Virus record (IMG/VR): IMGVR_UViG_3300042560_001209 | Span: 1-38,374 of that record | Reading direction: 5' to 3' (one strand) | Length of the DNA stretch: 38,374 nucleotides | Source of the DNA: a virus | Shown here: positions 20,253 to 29,599 of the stretch, in pieces | How the letters are laid out: every line of letters begins with the position of its first letter | Position numbering within the stretch: the first letter of the stretch is position 1 | Program-made: the position numbers and the translations under genes | Notes under the pieces: generated by a model | The model's input: only the letters and a program-made list of their open reading frames with translations | Told to the model about the DNA's origin: nothing | The model's database searches: none

Positions 20253-21745
20253 TTACGGAACCCGAAAGCCTTCTCCAAAGTAGACACAATGCTAGACACC
20301 TCTTGCTCAGCCTGCGGCGTGAACTGATAGCCGTACCGTTTATCTGACTTGATTTTGAACAACCAGTCATTCAACGACAACTGGCCCTGATCCTTACTGC
20401 CGAACGCTTCAGCCCACTTCGGATCATTCACCCAGTCAATCTCAGACGGGTCCACCCCGAGAGTGCGCGCAGCGTAAGCCTTGTAGTTGTAGAAGATGTC
20501 TTCCAAAGAAACACCGGCATCTATCTGGTCCGCAAGGTGACCGTATTGGCCTTTTGCAGTGCGTTGAGCTTTCTGCAAAATGGAGTCCTCGGTAACCATC
20601 ATCCCGTTGTATGGGGTGTTTGTCAATGCGGCTTTTAGTTCGGCATCAGATACGACATACCCGTATGCTCGACCAGCGTTGCGGATACGGTCAGCAATCT
20701 CTGATTGCATCGCAGTAGTCGGTTTCGCACCATACGCATAGTTGTAGACCCCAAACTTGAGGTCGTCGCCAGACCAACCTTTGCGGGCTGCGTCACGGGC
20801 AACAGCATCAAGTTGTGCGGTGTCCAACTGAAGATCGGCGTATTGTTTGGTTATCTCGTTCTTTTTGACGCGAATCAGTTCGGCTTGTTTTGCTGGGCTG
20901 AAATCAAATGCTTGTTCGGCTTCGCTTGTGCGCTGACCGTACTCCGTGAGTTCGATGTCTCGTCGTAGAGATTCTTTTTCTGCATCTGTTTCAATCAAAC
21001 CATAGGCATCTTCGATTACGCCTTTTTTTATGATTTCTACGACGCCTGATCCAAAATAGTCAACGAACTGTTGTTCTTTTTCTCCGCCATCAAAACTGGC
21101 TGCAAATTGTGGGAACAGGGTGCGGATTTCTGCTCGCAGCGCGTCGGTAATTCCCATCGGACCAGTGCCGGCTACCGCTTTCTTCTTTTTCTTTGTGGTC
21201 GTTGGCGGAGTTGCACCACCACCGCCAGTGCCACCAGTCTGTTCAGTGGTTGGTTCAGTTACGGGTTCCGTGGTTACTTCACCCGTTGGTGCCGAAACTA
21301 CGGTGGCGCGTTCACCGGCACGCAACTGTGTACGAGCCGCGGCAACCTGACCAGGAGTTCCGCCAGGAGGAAGCACTGTTGGCTGGGTAGTGGTTCCAGT
21401 CAACGAATCCAATGTTGCTTGTGCTTGTGCCAAGTTTTGTTCTGAAGCGGCAAGTTCTTTTTCGCTGATGTTGCCTTTTGCAAAAGCGTTCCGGTTTCGG
21501 TCCAAGATTCCTTTGAGGTCTTCAACCCGTGATTTGGCTTGTCTGATTTGGGTTTGGGTATCGGCAAGAATCGAGCCAGCTTGCTGCTCGGCTTTTTTCT
21601 CTGCCGCCACTTCTTTCTTCAGGCTAGGAATCAGTTGGTCACGCAACTGAGTCAGCGTATAAGTTTTACCTTTGTAGGTGTACGACTTTACGGTTGGATC
21701 GTTGAGCGCATCTTGCGCCTTCTTCAGTTCGTCCTGTGCAGCCAT
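20249..21745 (-). CDS. Probable internal virion protein, 498 residues
   Basis: The product has an N-terminal coiled coil (about 1-140, rich in Lys, Glu, Ala, Gln), a Thr/Pro/Gly linker with TTEPVTEPTTEQTGG and a KKKKK patch (about 155-195), and a helical C-terminal domain with GWSGDDLKFGVYNYAYG, ADQIDAGVSLEDIFYNYKAYA and SLNDWLFKIKSDKRYGYQFT. The last phrases resemble the C-terminal domains of large phage internal or tail-lumen proteins. Its start joins the previous stop as TGATG. A structural, DNA-ejection-linked role is inferred from position. Confidence 0.6.
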   Translation of the reverse strand: MAAQDELKKAQDALNDPTVKSYTYKGKTYTLTQLRDQLIPSLKKEVAAEKKAEQQAGSILADTQTQIRQAKSRVEDLKGILDRNRNAFAKGNISEKELAASEQNLAQAQATLDSLTGTTTQPTVLPPGGTPGQVAAARTQLRAGERATVVSAPTGEVTTEPVTEPTTEQTGGTGGGGATPPTTTKKKKKAVAGTGPMGITDALRAEIRTLFPQFAASFDGGEKEQQFVDYFGSGVVEIIKKGVIEDAYGLIETDAEKESLRRDIELTEYGQRTSEAEQAFDFSPAKQAELIRVKKNEITKQYADLQLDTAQLDAVARDAARKGWSGDDLKFGVYNYAYGAKPTTAMQSEIADRIRNAGRAYGYVVSDAELKAALTNTPYNGMMVTEDSILQKAQRTAKGQYGHLADQIDAGVSLEDIFYNYKAYAARTLGVDPSEIDWVNDPKWAEAFGSKDQGQLSLNDWLFKIKSDKRYGYQFTPQAEQEVSSIVSTLEKAFGFRK

Positions 21746-22542
21746 CAGCCACCACCCAAGATTTCAAGAATACGACCAACACGCATCGCGGCAGCACGAT
21801 TCGGGTCAATACCAGCAACCTGCATCTGTGCAGCAGTCTGCACCGAAGGAGAATCCTGCGACGAAGCAGCACGCTGACGCTGCTGATTCTGAATACCAGC
21901 AATAGCCTGCTGCAACTCGGTCTTCGTCAAATTGCGACCCAACTGACGGAACGACTCCTCACGCAAATAGACGCCCAAATCCTCAGCAGACGTAACACGC
22001 ACACCAGCACCACCACCAACACCCTGCGTTGCTGGCATCACCGTAAGTTCTGCATACAACGGTTCCCACGTCACACCGCGAGAGTTCGCGTAATACAACA
22101 AGTCTTCCATCGCTTGCAAATCTTTCGACTCGAAACGGGTGCCGGCAAGTGCTGTTGCGGAAGGTTTGCCGTTGGTGCCATAGAAACCTCGTGACGCCAA
22201 CAGATTCAACACGGCACCGCCAACAGCAGTACCAGCAATTTTGCTCAACTCGACACGAGCATCTTTGGTTGGGTCGTATGGGCTGCGGGCGATGTTGCCG
22301 TTTTGGTCAACGAGAAGATGGCCTCCGTAACGCATCGGGCGGTCAACCGATCCGCTACGGCGAATGTCGGGGAACGCAATCTGTTCCAACCCTGGTGCGA
22401 TACCGGTAACCTTGCGAGTTGCGTAAGGATAGTTGGCGCCGAGAGGTAGTTTGTTGGTTTGGCTGGCACCAGCAGCCTGCTGCAACATGGCTGCAAAATC
22501 CTGATTTGTCGGCTGAGTGTCCTGATTATCTCCGTTTGCCAT
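21745..22542 (-). CDS. Probable virion protein, 265 residues
   Basis: The product starts MANGDNQDTQPTNQDFAAML at ATG 22540-22542, which overlaps the stop of the 1642-residue gene. It has an N-terminal disordered part, a middle with ATRKVTGIAPGLEQIAFPD and MRYGGHLLVDQNGNIARSPY, a helical segment around LLASRGFYG and a Gln-rich C-terminus. I do not recognise the family. Its place in the run of internal proteins suggests a virion component. A start 12 codons earlier lacks support. Confidence 0.6.
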   Translation of the reverse strand: MANGDNQDTQPTNQDFAAMLQQAAGASQTNKLPLGANYPYATRKVTGIAPGLEQIAFPDIRRSGSVDRPMRYGGHLLVDQNGNIARSPYDPTKDARVELSKIAGTAVGGAVLNLLASRGFYGTNGKPSATALAGTRFESKDLQAMEDLLYYANSRGVTWEPLYAELTVMPATQGVGGGAGVRVTSAEDLGVYLREESFRQLGRNLTKTELQQAIAGIQNQQRQRAASSQDSPSVQTAAQMQVAGIDPNRAAAMRVGRILEILGGG

Positions 22543-25500
22543 TAGTCCTCGACCTGTTGTGCCAATAAGCGTTGCCACACGCGGGAGAACCCAGGCTCCC
22601 GTTGCGCCAACGCTTCACCAATACTAGCCATAGCGCTCCTCAGAGGCGCCGCAGACTTCGCAGTAGCAAAACCTGACGGCTGACCGCCACGCGACACATA
22701 CGTTCCAACAGCCTGATCAAGATACTCCAAGTATTCGCTGACAGCTTTGGCGGTCGGATTCTCCGCAACACGAGGATCGGCCACCAGGTTGCGTAGTTCC
22801 TCAACGTCGTTTTCGAACTTACCGACAGTGAACTCGGCTTTTAGCGGGAAACCTGGGTACTGTTTGTGCAGGTATTCGCGGTAGGTGCGCAGAATGTTCT
22901 GCTGTTCTTCGTTCGGGTATGGTCCGACGAGGCGGCGTGCGGCACGGTATTTGGCTGAGCCGATGCGCTGTTGGGCAATAGCGACCACTTCTCGGTCGGT
23001 GAGACGTTCACGTTTGCCTTGCTGCAACTGGCGTTGCCAAACCGTGAAGTTGAACTCTGAACCTGCTGGCGCAAGATAGGCGGCAGTGTTCTCGTATTGG
23101 GCTAACAGGTCACCGTTTTGGCGTTCCCAATCGGAGAACTCCGCGGTCGCCTCTAAACCTTCCTGCAAAGAACGGGTCTTGGATGCCACGTAGAGGGTTA
23201 CTTCGTCGCCGTACAGTTCCAAGAACTTCGGTACAGCGGTGTCATAGTCTTTGGCTTGCAGATCGTAGAACTCTTTGACGAGTGCCGATACGAACTGGTC
23301 GCCCTGTTCGGTGGGGATGACGAACTCGGTGGCTCCTGCGGTTGGTCCCAAGAACTGTGATGATGCGCGCATCAACGTCAAAATGCGGGCTTTGGCTTTC
23401 GCATCCTTGTACAACTGGTTCGTTGAGTTCGGGTCATCCAAGTCATAGTCACCTGATGCCGATAATGCTCGCAAGGTTTCGATGTAGGTGTTGCCGAATA
23501 CGTTGTCAAGTTTGCCGGTGTCAGCACGTATGGCTTGAATGAACTTATCGGTCCACTGGGGGACTGGGTTGAACGCGCTCCCAACGCCTTTTTCTCCGTA
23601 GGGGAGCAGGAAGTCTTTCACGGCATCAAGTTGTGGGGCGTCAGGCAACTGTGATGCGGCCACCTGCATCATCGGTCCAAGAGACGGATACGCGTTGATA
23701 CCTTGCGACAAACGCTTCACCGGAGCTTCCAACGGCGCGTTGATACCAGTCAACAATTTGGCGAGTGTGCCAGAACCAGGGAACGCAAACATCATCTGAT
23801 TTGTAGTTGGGTCACGATAGAAGAATCCGCGACCATCGTTGTCGTAATCGGCACCCAACGCACCCGAATACACGCGCTGGAACGAACGAACAGTGTTGAC
23901 TGGGTTACCTTTCAGGAAGCCGATGTATGTGCCCAATACTTCACGCCAAGCAGGTGCGAACGGCATGATGATTCGCAACGCGTCTTCAAGGTTCGACTTA
24001 TTGGATGCATCATAAAGAAGTTCTTTGGTTTGCTGAACCGCCATGAAACGGGCATATTCATCAAGTTCTTCTGCGGTTGCAGTACCGCGAGTCATCGTGG
24101 ATGCCTTCAATACTTCCAACGTTTTTTTGCTACCAAGATATTGGGCTTCACCAATACCTAACGCTTTGGCGTTGTCGCTGATTTGCTTTAGGAGTTTTTC
24201 TGCTTCTTCTGGGCTGAGCATGTCGGCTTGTTCAGCGATGATTTGGGCGTAATACTGGCGGAATGTTGGTGAACGATCAAGAATGTTGGATGCTTTGCCA
24301 GCAATCTCGTTGAAGAACCAGTTGATGCTTCTATCAAACGCTGCGGTCAAGCCGTTTTTTTCTTCTTTGCGTTCCATGATTTCGCGCTTGACAATCGCAG
24401 GCAAACCAGTCTTGGTGGTTTCGTCCCACAATGGCAAACTTTGGACGATTCGACGTGACTCATCAACGCCTTGACCTTGTGCGCCAGCAGCAACTTCGCC
24501 AGTTACCGGCACAACAGTCGCAAACTTCTTGCCCTCGAACTCGATAACGCCGTCACCGAACGCGTCAACGATGACGCGGCCTTCTTCGTCACGGAACGAT
24601 GTCACGACACCTACACGGTCTTCACCAATCTGTACCAGGCTGCCTATGCGGTGGATGCCATCGTCTTTGCCTGCGCCACCAACAATTGTCAGTTCACCAA
24701 CAGCACGTTCAACCGTGGGGACACGCACGTGAACACCTTTTTTGATGGTGGTAAGGGGTATTTGGTTGAACGCGGCCATGAACTGCACGTCTGGCAGATT
24801 GCCTGTTTGAACCTGAACGTTGCCCAGTACGACGCGGCGCATGTGTTGACCAAGGAAAATGTCAAGGTCGTCTGTGCGCATCTGGTTGAAAGGAACGAAA
24901 CCTTTCGCCTTGGCTGTTTGTGCATTATCGGGGTTGACAACGGTGAAACCTTCACCACCGCCGTAGTACATGTCTTCAATGTCGTCAAGAATCTCTTTCT
25001 TTGATTTGGCGTAGGCAACCAGTCGGGCAACCAAGCCGTCTTCGGTTCCGCCACCGGCAAGATGTTCGGCGGCCAAACGCTGCAACTCATCGCCATGTAT
25101 CAACGCAACATTGTTCAACACTCCATCGGTGTGGAACTGCATCCCGTTCACGTCACCTCGGCTGGCTCGCGCCCAAGCGTTAGTTTTTTGCAAATGGTCG
25201 GCTGCACCGACAGCATCCAAACCTTGCTCGCGCATACCGAAACGGAGGTTTTGGCGCATTGCCTGTTCAATTTCTGACAGGTTGGCTTCCGCAATCATCT
25301 CCAGTTTGTCCCCACCTAAGAGGCGTGACGTGCCGTTTACGATACGGTTCCAGACCACGGGGGCTTTGCGACCAGTTTGCGCATAGCTGATGGTGACAGC
25401 GCCTTGAATGGTGCGACGCTCAGCCTGACCCAAAACGAGCATCAAATATTGGAATGGGTGGGTGAGCGCAGAGTTCAATCCGGCAAACGCCATACGTACT

Positions 25501-27470
25501 TGTGCATCAAAACCGTTTCGCACCACATAGCCACCAGTAGCGAGCGCCAAAGGTTTCCATATTTCGTTCTGTATCCGATCTATCGCTTCGATAGCAAAAC
25601 GTTGTTCACCGGTGTTGACGCGTCGCTGGACTACGGTGCGGGCATCTTGCACCGTTTTTTGTAGTGATGCGACTTCTTCCGCAACCGTTTGCGGCATCGT
25701 GGACTTCTTCGGGTATTGGTCGGCAATAGCAGACAGGCGACTTACCGCTTGGTCGTATTGGTCTTTCATTTCGGGTTTGATGACAGTGAACTCTCGAAGT
25801 GCGGTCTTGGATGCGCCACGTACTTTCGTCAACCTGGACAGCCAAGGGTTGCTGGTTGCTCTGCGGATTTGTCGTACGTCTGGCAGGAAATGGACGCGAT
25901 TTAGCAACTCTGATAGTTGCATTGGGCCGCTAATCTGCAAGTTCTTTGGGTTGCCCAAAGCCTCAATCAACGATTCGATTTCTTCTGTGGGCAGATAGTC
26001 AAGGTTCTTGTTTGCAACGAATGAATACATCTTGTTGTCGGTGTTCATGCCTTGACGGTTCAGCATGTATTGGCGCAGATTGTCAATGCCGCCGTTGGCT
26101 TTCTTTATCATGTCATCAGCGAGTTCAATATCCATACCGTTCGCGGTCAAAGCTGCTCGGACAGCACCATTGAACGTGTCCAGTACGCGTTTCTTACCTG
26201 CGGCAGTGGTGCCTTGGGCAAGGTTGCGGATTGCTTCGCCGCCGATTGCCTCAACTTTGGCGTCATCAACCCCAGCAGCTCGCAAAAAACGGATGATGTT
26301 CAATGCGCCTTTACGGTTGTCTTCGTCGGTGCCGTTGATAACGATGGTGTTCTCTGGCATCGTTTGAAACCAACGTGATTTACGGATGCCGTCAGCAAAC
26401 GGGATTCGTTGCACAATCTCACCGATTCTGCGTGACGGTGAAATGACCGACTTTTGGTATCGGCGCACGTCACGGAATAGTGAGCCGTCTTCCATTGTCC
26501 AGCCGCCAGCCAATGCGTCAACAACTTCGTCACCGCTTTGGGCATCAGCCAACGCTGCGACCACTTCGTTATCAAGACGACCTTCAAATCGTTCCAAGAT
26601 TTTGACTGGTGATGTTTCAGTGGTGAGATAGTCCACGAGTTGTTTGGCGCGAGGGTTCTCGTTCCAGAAGCGAATGAACTTTTTGCCTTCAACGGTGACA
26701 CCGGCAAGGTTGGTGGCGACACCTGCTTCATCTGCCAATGCTGCGGCTTCTTGTGCCAACGCGCCTTTTGTCAACAATGGCACCATGTATTTTGGCGCGG
26801 TAAAAGCTTTGTATGCCTTTGTCAATGGTCCTGTCGGGTCGGCTTTCAACATGACCATCGCATCAAGGACGCCAGACAAAATGTTGTACGGCTTCGTGTT
26901 CGGTTGTAGGTTGACAAGATTGGCGGCTCCACGTCCAACTGTCCATGCCGATCCGTTGATGGTGCCTCGATAACGGCGGGCGCGTTCAGCCTGTTTCTTC
27001 ATTCCTTCTTCGGAGAGGAAGAATCCTTCGCCGCGCAACTCGGGGTTTTCAATCATCGTTCCTAACGACGTTTGAATAAACCAGCCGTCGATGTCATCGT
27101 TTTTGTCAAACAGTTGAGCCGCAGCACCCTGCACGGATTCAGGCAAAAAGTTGAGTGCAGCGGTACCCCAACGTGAAACAGCTTTGATGTTGTCATAAAT
27201 CTGTGTCGGCAAAGCACGAGGCGGCTGCGAAACCTGCGCCTCAGCAATCTGCTTCGCCTGCAAACGACCAGCAGCGTCAATAACTTCATCTGTTGCGTTT
27301 GCTTTCGCTAACGCCAACTGAGTTTGTGGTGTCAACCAACCTGCACGCTGTTTTACTCGCGTCAGATTCGTTGCAACATCAGGACTCAACGCTGGTTGTG
27401 GTTGCGCCCCCTGATTTTTTTTCAGGTAGACGTCATTAGAAAGCGGATCGAGGTTCGCTTCCCATCTCAC
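22542..27470 (-). CDS. Giant probable internal virion protein, 1642 residues
   Basis: This is the largest gene in the window, 4.9 kb, starting at GTG (27468-27470) in a GTGA overlap. The product is mostly helical, with an early segment WGTAALNFLPESVQGAAAQL, a middle with a small beta domain (VHVRVPTVERAVGELTIVG, RIGSLVQIGEDRVGVVTSF) and a late conserved-looking part with IIMPFAPAWREVLGTYIGFL and YDNDGRGFFYRDPTTNQMMF. I saw no lysozyme, protease or polymerase motif. Giant proteins of this kind in short-tailed phages are packed in the head and ejected with the DNA; that role here is inferred from size and position between portal and scaffold genes. Confidence 0.7.
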   Translation of the reverse strand: MRWEANLDPLSNDVYLKKNQGAQPQPALSPDVATNLTRVKQRAGWLTPQTQLALAKANATDEVIDAAGRLQAKQIAEAQVSQPPRALPTQIYDNIKAVSRWGTAALNFLPESVQGAAAQLFDKNDDIDGWFIQTSLGTMIENPELRGEGFFLSEEGMKKQAERARRYRGTINGSAWTVGRGAANLVNLQPNTKPYNILSGVLDAMVMLKADPTGPLTKAYKAFTAPKYMVPLLTKGALAQEAAALADEAGVATNLAGVTVEGKKFIRFWNENPRAKQLVDYLTTETSPVKILERFEGRLDNEVVAALADAQSGDEVVDALAGGWTMEDGSLFRDVRRYQKSVISPSRRIGEIVQRIPFADGIRKSRWFQTMPENTIVINGTDEDNRKGALNIIRFLRAAGVDDAKVEAIGGEAIRNLAQGTTAAGKKRVLDTFNGAVRAALTANGMDIELADDMIKKANGGIDNLRQYMLNRQGMNTDNKMYSFVANKNLDYLPTEEIESLIEALGNPKNLQISGPMQLSELLNRVHFLPDVRQIRRATSNPWLSRLTKVRGASKTALREFTVIKPEMKDQYDQAVSRLSAIADQYPKKSTMPQTVAEEVASLQKTVQDARTVVQRRVNTGEQRFAIEAIDRIQNEIWKPLALATGGYVVRNGFDAQVRMAFAGLNSALTHPFQYLMLVLGQAERRTIQGAVTISYAQTGRKAPVVWNRIVNGTSRLLGGDKLEMIAEANLSEIEQAMRQNLRFGMREQGLDAVGAADHLQKTNAWARASRGDVNGMQFHTDGVLNNVALIHGDELQRLAAEHLAGGGTEDGLVARLVAYAKSKKEILDDIEDMYYGGGEGFTVVNPDNAQTAKAKGFVPFNQMRTDDLDIFLGQHMRRVVLGNVQVQTGNLPDVQFMAAFNQIPLTTIKKGVHVRVPTVERAVGELTIVGGAGKDDGIHRIGSLVQIGEDRVGVVTSFRDEEGRVIVDAFGDGVIEFEGKKFATVVPVTGEVAAGAQGQGVDESRRIVQSLPLWDETTKTGLPAIVKREIMERKEEKNGLTAAFDRSINWFFNEIAGKASNILDRSPTFRQYYAQIIAEQADMLSPEEAEKLLKQISDNAKALGIGEAQYLGSKKTLEVLKASTMTRGTATAEELDEYARFMAVQQTKELLYDASNKSNLEDALRIIMPFAPAWREVLGTYIGFLKGNPVNTVRSFQRVYSGALGADYDNDGRGFFYRDPTTNQMMFAFPGSGTLAKLLTGINAPLEAPVKRLSQGINAYPSLGPMMQVAASQLPDAPQLDAVKDFLLPYGEKGVGSAFNPVPQWTDKFIQAIRADTGKLDNVFGNTYIETLRALSASGDYDLDDPNSTNQLYKDAKAKARILTLMRASSQFLGPTAGATEFVIPTEQGDQFVSALVKEFYDLQAKDYDTAVPKFLELYGDEVTLYVASKTRSLQEGLEATAEFSDWERQNGDLLAQYENTAAYLAPAGSEFNFTVWQRQLQQGKRERLTDREVVAIAQQRIGSAKYRAARRLVGPYPNEEQQNILRTYREYLHKQYPGFPLKAEFTVGKFENDVEELRNLVADPRVAENPTAKAVSEYLEYLDQAVGTYVSRGGQPSGFATAKSAAPLRSAMASIGEALAQREPGFSRVWQRLLAQQVED

Positions 27471-27823
27471 AGTTCGTCTCCATACGCATCAACAGCATCC
27501 AACAAATCATCCAACTGGTATGCGACAGCAATCTGACGTAGTTCGTCGACGGCTTGTTGTTGTGGGGTAATCATCGGGATGCCGGCTGCGGCTGGACCTG
27601 GACCAGGGCCGAATGGTGCGCCAGCAGTGATCGGTTCTTGTGGGCGTCCAGTTGGTGCAAACAGGGAACCTGCCGGCATCGGGCGAGCAAACTGTTGTGT
27701 TTCTGTTGGCGAACGACGCATAGGTACTGCTTGTTGTGCTTGCATCTGTTCTTGGCGTTTGCCGTAGGTTTGGCCTCGTGCAGCCATCATTGCTGGACCT
27801 TCGTTGTATGCAGTGTCGCTCAT
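27467..27823 (-). CDS. Small Pro/Gln-rich structural-region protein, 118 residues
   Basis: The product opens MSDTAYNEGPAMMAARGQTY and has EQMQAQQAVPMRRSP, a Pro/Gly/Ala-rich middle (GPGPGPAAAGIPM) and a helical acidic end (LDDLLDAVDAYGDEL). It is encoded between portal and giant virion protein, with the stop overlapping the next start as GTGA. A linker or assembly factor bound to portal is possible; I cannot name a family. Confidence 0.6.
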   Translation of the reverse strand: MSDTAYNEGPAMMAARGQTYGKRQEQMQAQQAVPMRRSPTETQQFARPMPAGSLFAPTGRPQEPITAGAPFGPGPGPAAAGIPMITPQQQAVDELRQIAVAYQLDDLLDAVDAYGDEL

Positions 27824-29578
27824 TTATGCCCCCAGTTGTGCGAGTAGTGCCTCGATCGGTGGCGGGCCTGCTGGTGCGGCTGCGGGTGCTTCAGCGCCCA
27901 TACCTGGCATTGCTAGTCCTGGCATGGTTTCTGGTGAGCCTGCTGGCATCGCTTGTGCTTGTCGTTCGCGTGCCCGTTCATCGGTGCGACGTACCGCATC
28001 GAATAGTGGGACGTCTTGTTCTACGACGAGGCGGGTGAGGTAGGCGAGGTCGTCTGGCTGGTATGGGCCTTCAGGGTTGGCTGCCTGCTGTTGGATGGAT
28101 TGCAGGAGTGCAGCTTCAACGCCTTCTGCGATGATGCGATCATGCTCTAGGTCTGGGTCGGAGATGAGTGGGTCGGCTTCGCGGGCAGATTCTTTTGACA
28201 TCAAACCGACACCTAAACGTTGTCCAAGTCCGATGATGAGCGAGTTCACATCCGAGCCTGCTGCCGAGTACGCGACATAGTGGAAGTCGGTTTGCCACAC
28301 TTTGTTCGGCGTGTACGACTCTTGGCCTTGTGTCGTACGACCACTCAAGAAGAATGTTTTTGGTTGTTCACCCCAATACGCTTTTTCGAGTGCGATGGCG
28401 ATTTTATCTTCGTGGAGTAACGAGTTGGCGAAGGTTTCTTGTGCTTCTTGTACACGGTAATCCACGGTCGCAGAAAGAACGGCTTCGCCTCGGCGTCCGG
28501 TTCGGATGTTGGTTGCGGATTCGCCACCGAACTCTGCGGGTATCGCGCCTTCAAGACGTTCTTGGCGTTCCAAACGGTCAAGGGCTGTGTCGGTTTTGTA
28601 ACCAGGATTTAGTTGCAACTGCTGGATGTCGCCACCTTTGACAACACCCAAGATGCCGGCTTTGCCGTCGGCAAGTTGCATAATCTCAGGGTTTTCTCCT
28701 GGGCGTGCAACCAAATATTCTTCAGGGAAGATGCCGCGCTCAATAGCAATCTCGGTCAACGCTTGGAGACGGGCACGCGTGTAGTACATGCCGAGTACGC
28801 CGTCGAATTGGCCGCGTGGTTTATCGAGGGTGATGCGTTGTGGTACGACTGCGAGTGGCATACCGGTGCGATTCGGGATTGCTTCTAGAAGGATTGCTTC
28901 CAAACCTGCACGCTCAGACTGTGACAGCTCAGGGTTGTCTTCGGCACCCAAGACGATGAGTTGCATGGAGTCTCCGCATACGTATTCGAGGAGTGTGTAG
29001 CGGGAGTCGGAGTCAACGCGACCGAAACGTAACTGGTCTGAGACGAGTGGCCCATAGTTTTTGAGAAGCCATGATGCGGTGACGCGTGAAGTGAAGATGC
29101 AGTTTTCTGGTACAACGTCATCGTCTTCCATTGGGGCAGCGAACGTGTCCAACGGGTTGCGTACAACCCATTTGGGGGTGAGGGTGGCGAAGTCTGGTTT
29201 GATGAAGACTGGGGAGGATGAGTAGGCGAGGAGGTGTCGTGCGCGGCGACGCAGTTTCATCTGCATCTTGTTCTCATCCCAGAACGACAGCAATGCTTTC
29301 TTGCGCATACGCGCATACTTCTTGGCGTTCTCCGAACCTTCCTTCACTGGAGGGAAGAACGGTGATGGCATCGTGGACGATACGCGCATCGACATCTGAT
29401 CCAAGCCTTGTACGAGCAGGTTGGCGACGTTGGTTTTGGCGTTGCGGTCTAACTCGTTGAGTGGTACTACGACGTCACCGTTGGCGAGGTCGCGTACGCG
29501 ACGCATCTGCTCATGTACAGGTCCAGCCGCGAGCCGGCGCTGGTGGTAGAGTTCAACGATTTCGTCTAGTGAGCGCAC
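27824..29578 (-). CDS. Portal protein
   Basis: The product of about 584 residues matches phage portal proteins by size, composition and place directly after the terminase. Visible elements are an N-terminal helical part (MRRVRDLANGDVVVPLNEL), VANLLVQGLDQMSMRVSST, the WVVRNPLDTFAAP strand and a C-terminal Pro/Ala-rich tail (GMGAEAPAAAPAGPP). It would form the ring through which DNA enters and leaves the head. The start is uncertain: GTG 29576-29578 has GGAG just upstream, while a TTG three codons earlier has no ribosome site; I chose the former. Confidence 0.82.
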   Translation of the reverse strand: MRSLDEIVELYHQRRLAAGPVHEQMRRVRDLANGDVVVPLNELDRNAKTNVANLLVQGLDQMSMRVSSTMPSPFFPPVKEGSENAKKYARMRKKALLSFWDENKMQMKLRRRARHLLAYSSSPVFIKPDFATLTPKWVVRNPLDTFAAPMEDDDVVPENCIFTSRVTASWLLKNYGPLVSDQLRFGRVDSDSRYTLLEYVCGDSMQLIVLGAEDNPELSQSERAGLEAILLEAIPNRTGMPLAVVPQRITLDKPRGQFDGVLGMYYTRARLQALTEIAIERGIFPEEYLVARPGENPEIMQLADGKAGILGVVKGGDIQQLQLNPGYKTDTALDRLERQERLEGAIPAEFGGESATNIRTGRRGEAVLSATVDYRVQEAQETFANSLLHEDKIAIALEKAYWGEQPKTFFLSGRTTQGQESYTPNKVWQTDFHYVAYSAAGSDVNSLIIGLGQRLGVGLMSKESAREADPLISDPDLEHDRIIAEGVEAALLQSIQQQAANPEGPYQPDDLAYLTRLVVEQDVPLFDAVRRTDERARERQAQAMPAGSPETMPGLAMPGMGAEAPAAAPAGPPPIEALLAQLGA

Positions 29579-29599
29579 AGTCTCCAATACGATAGCAAA

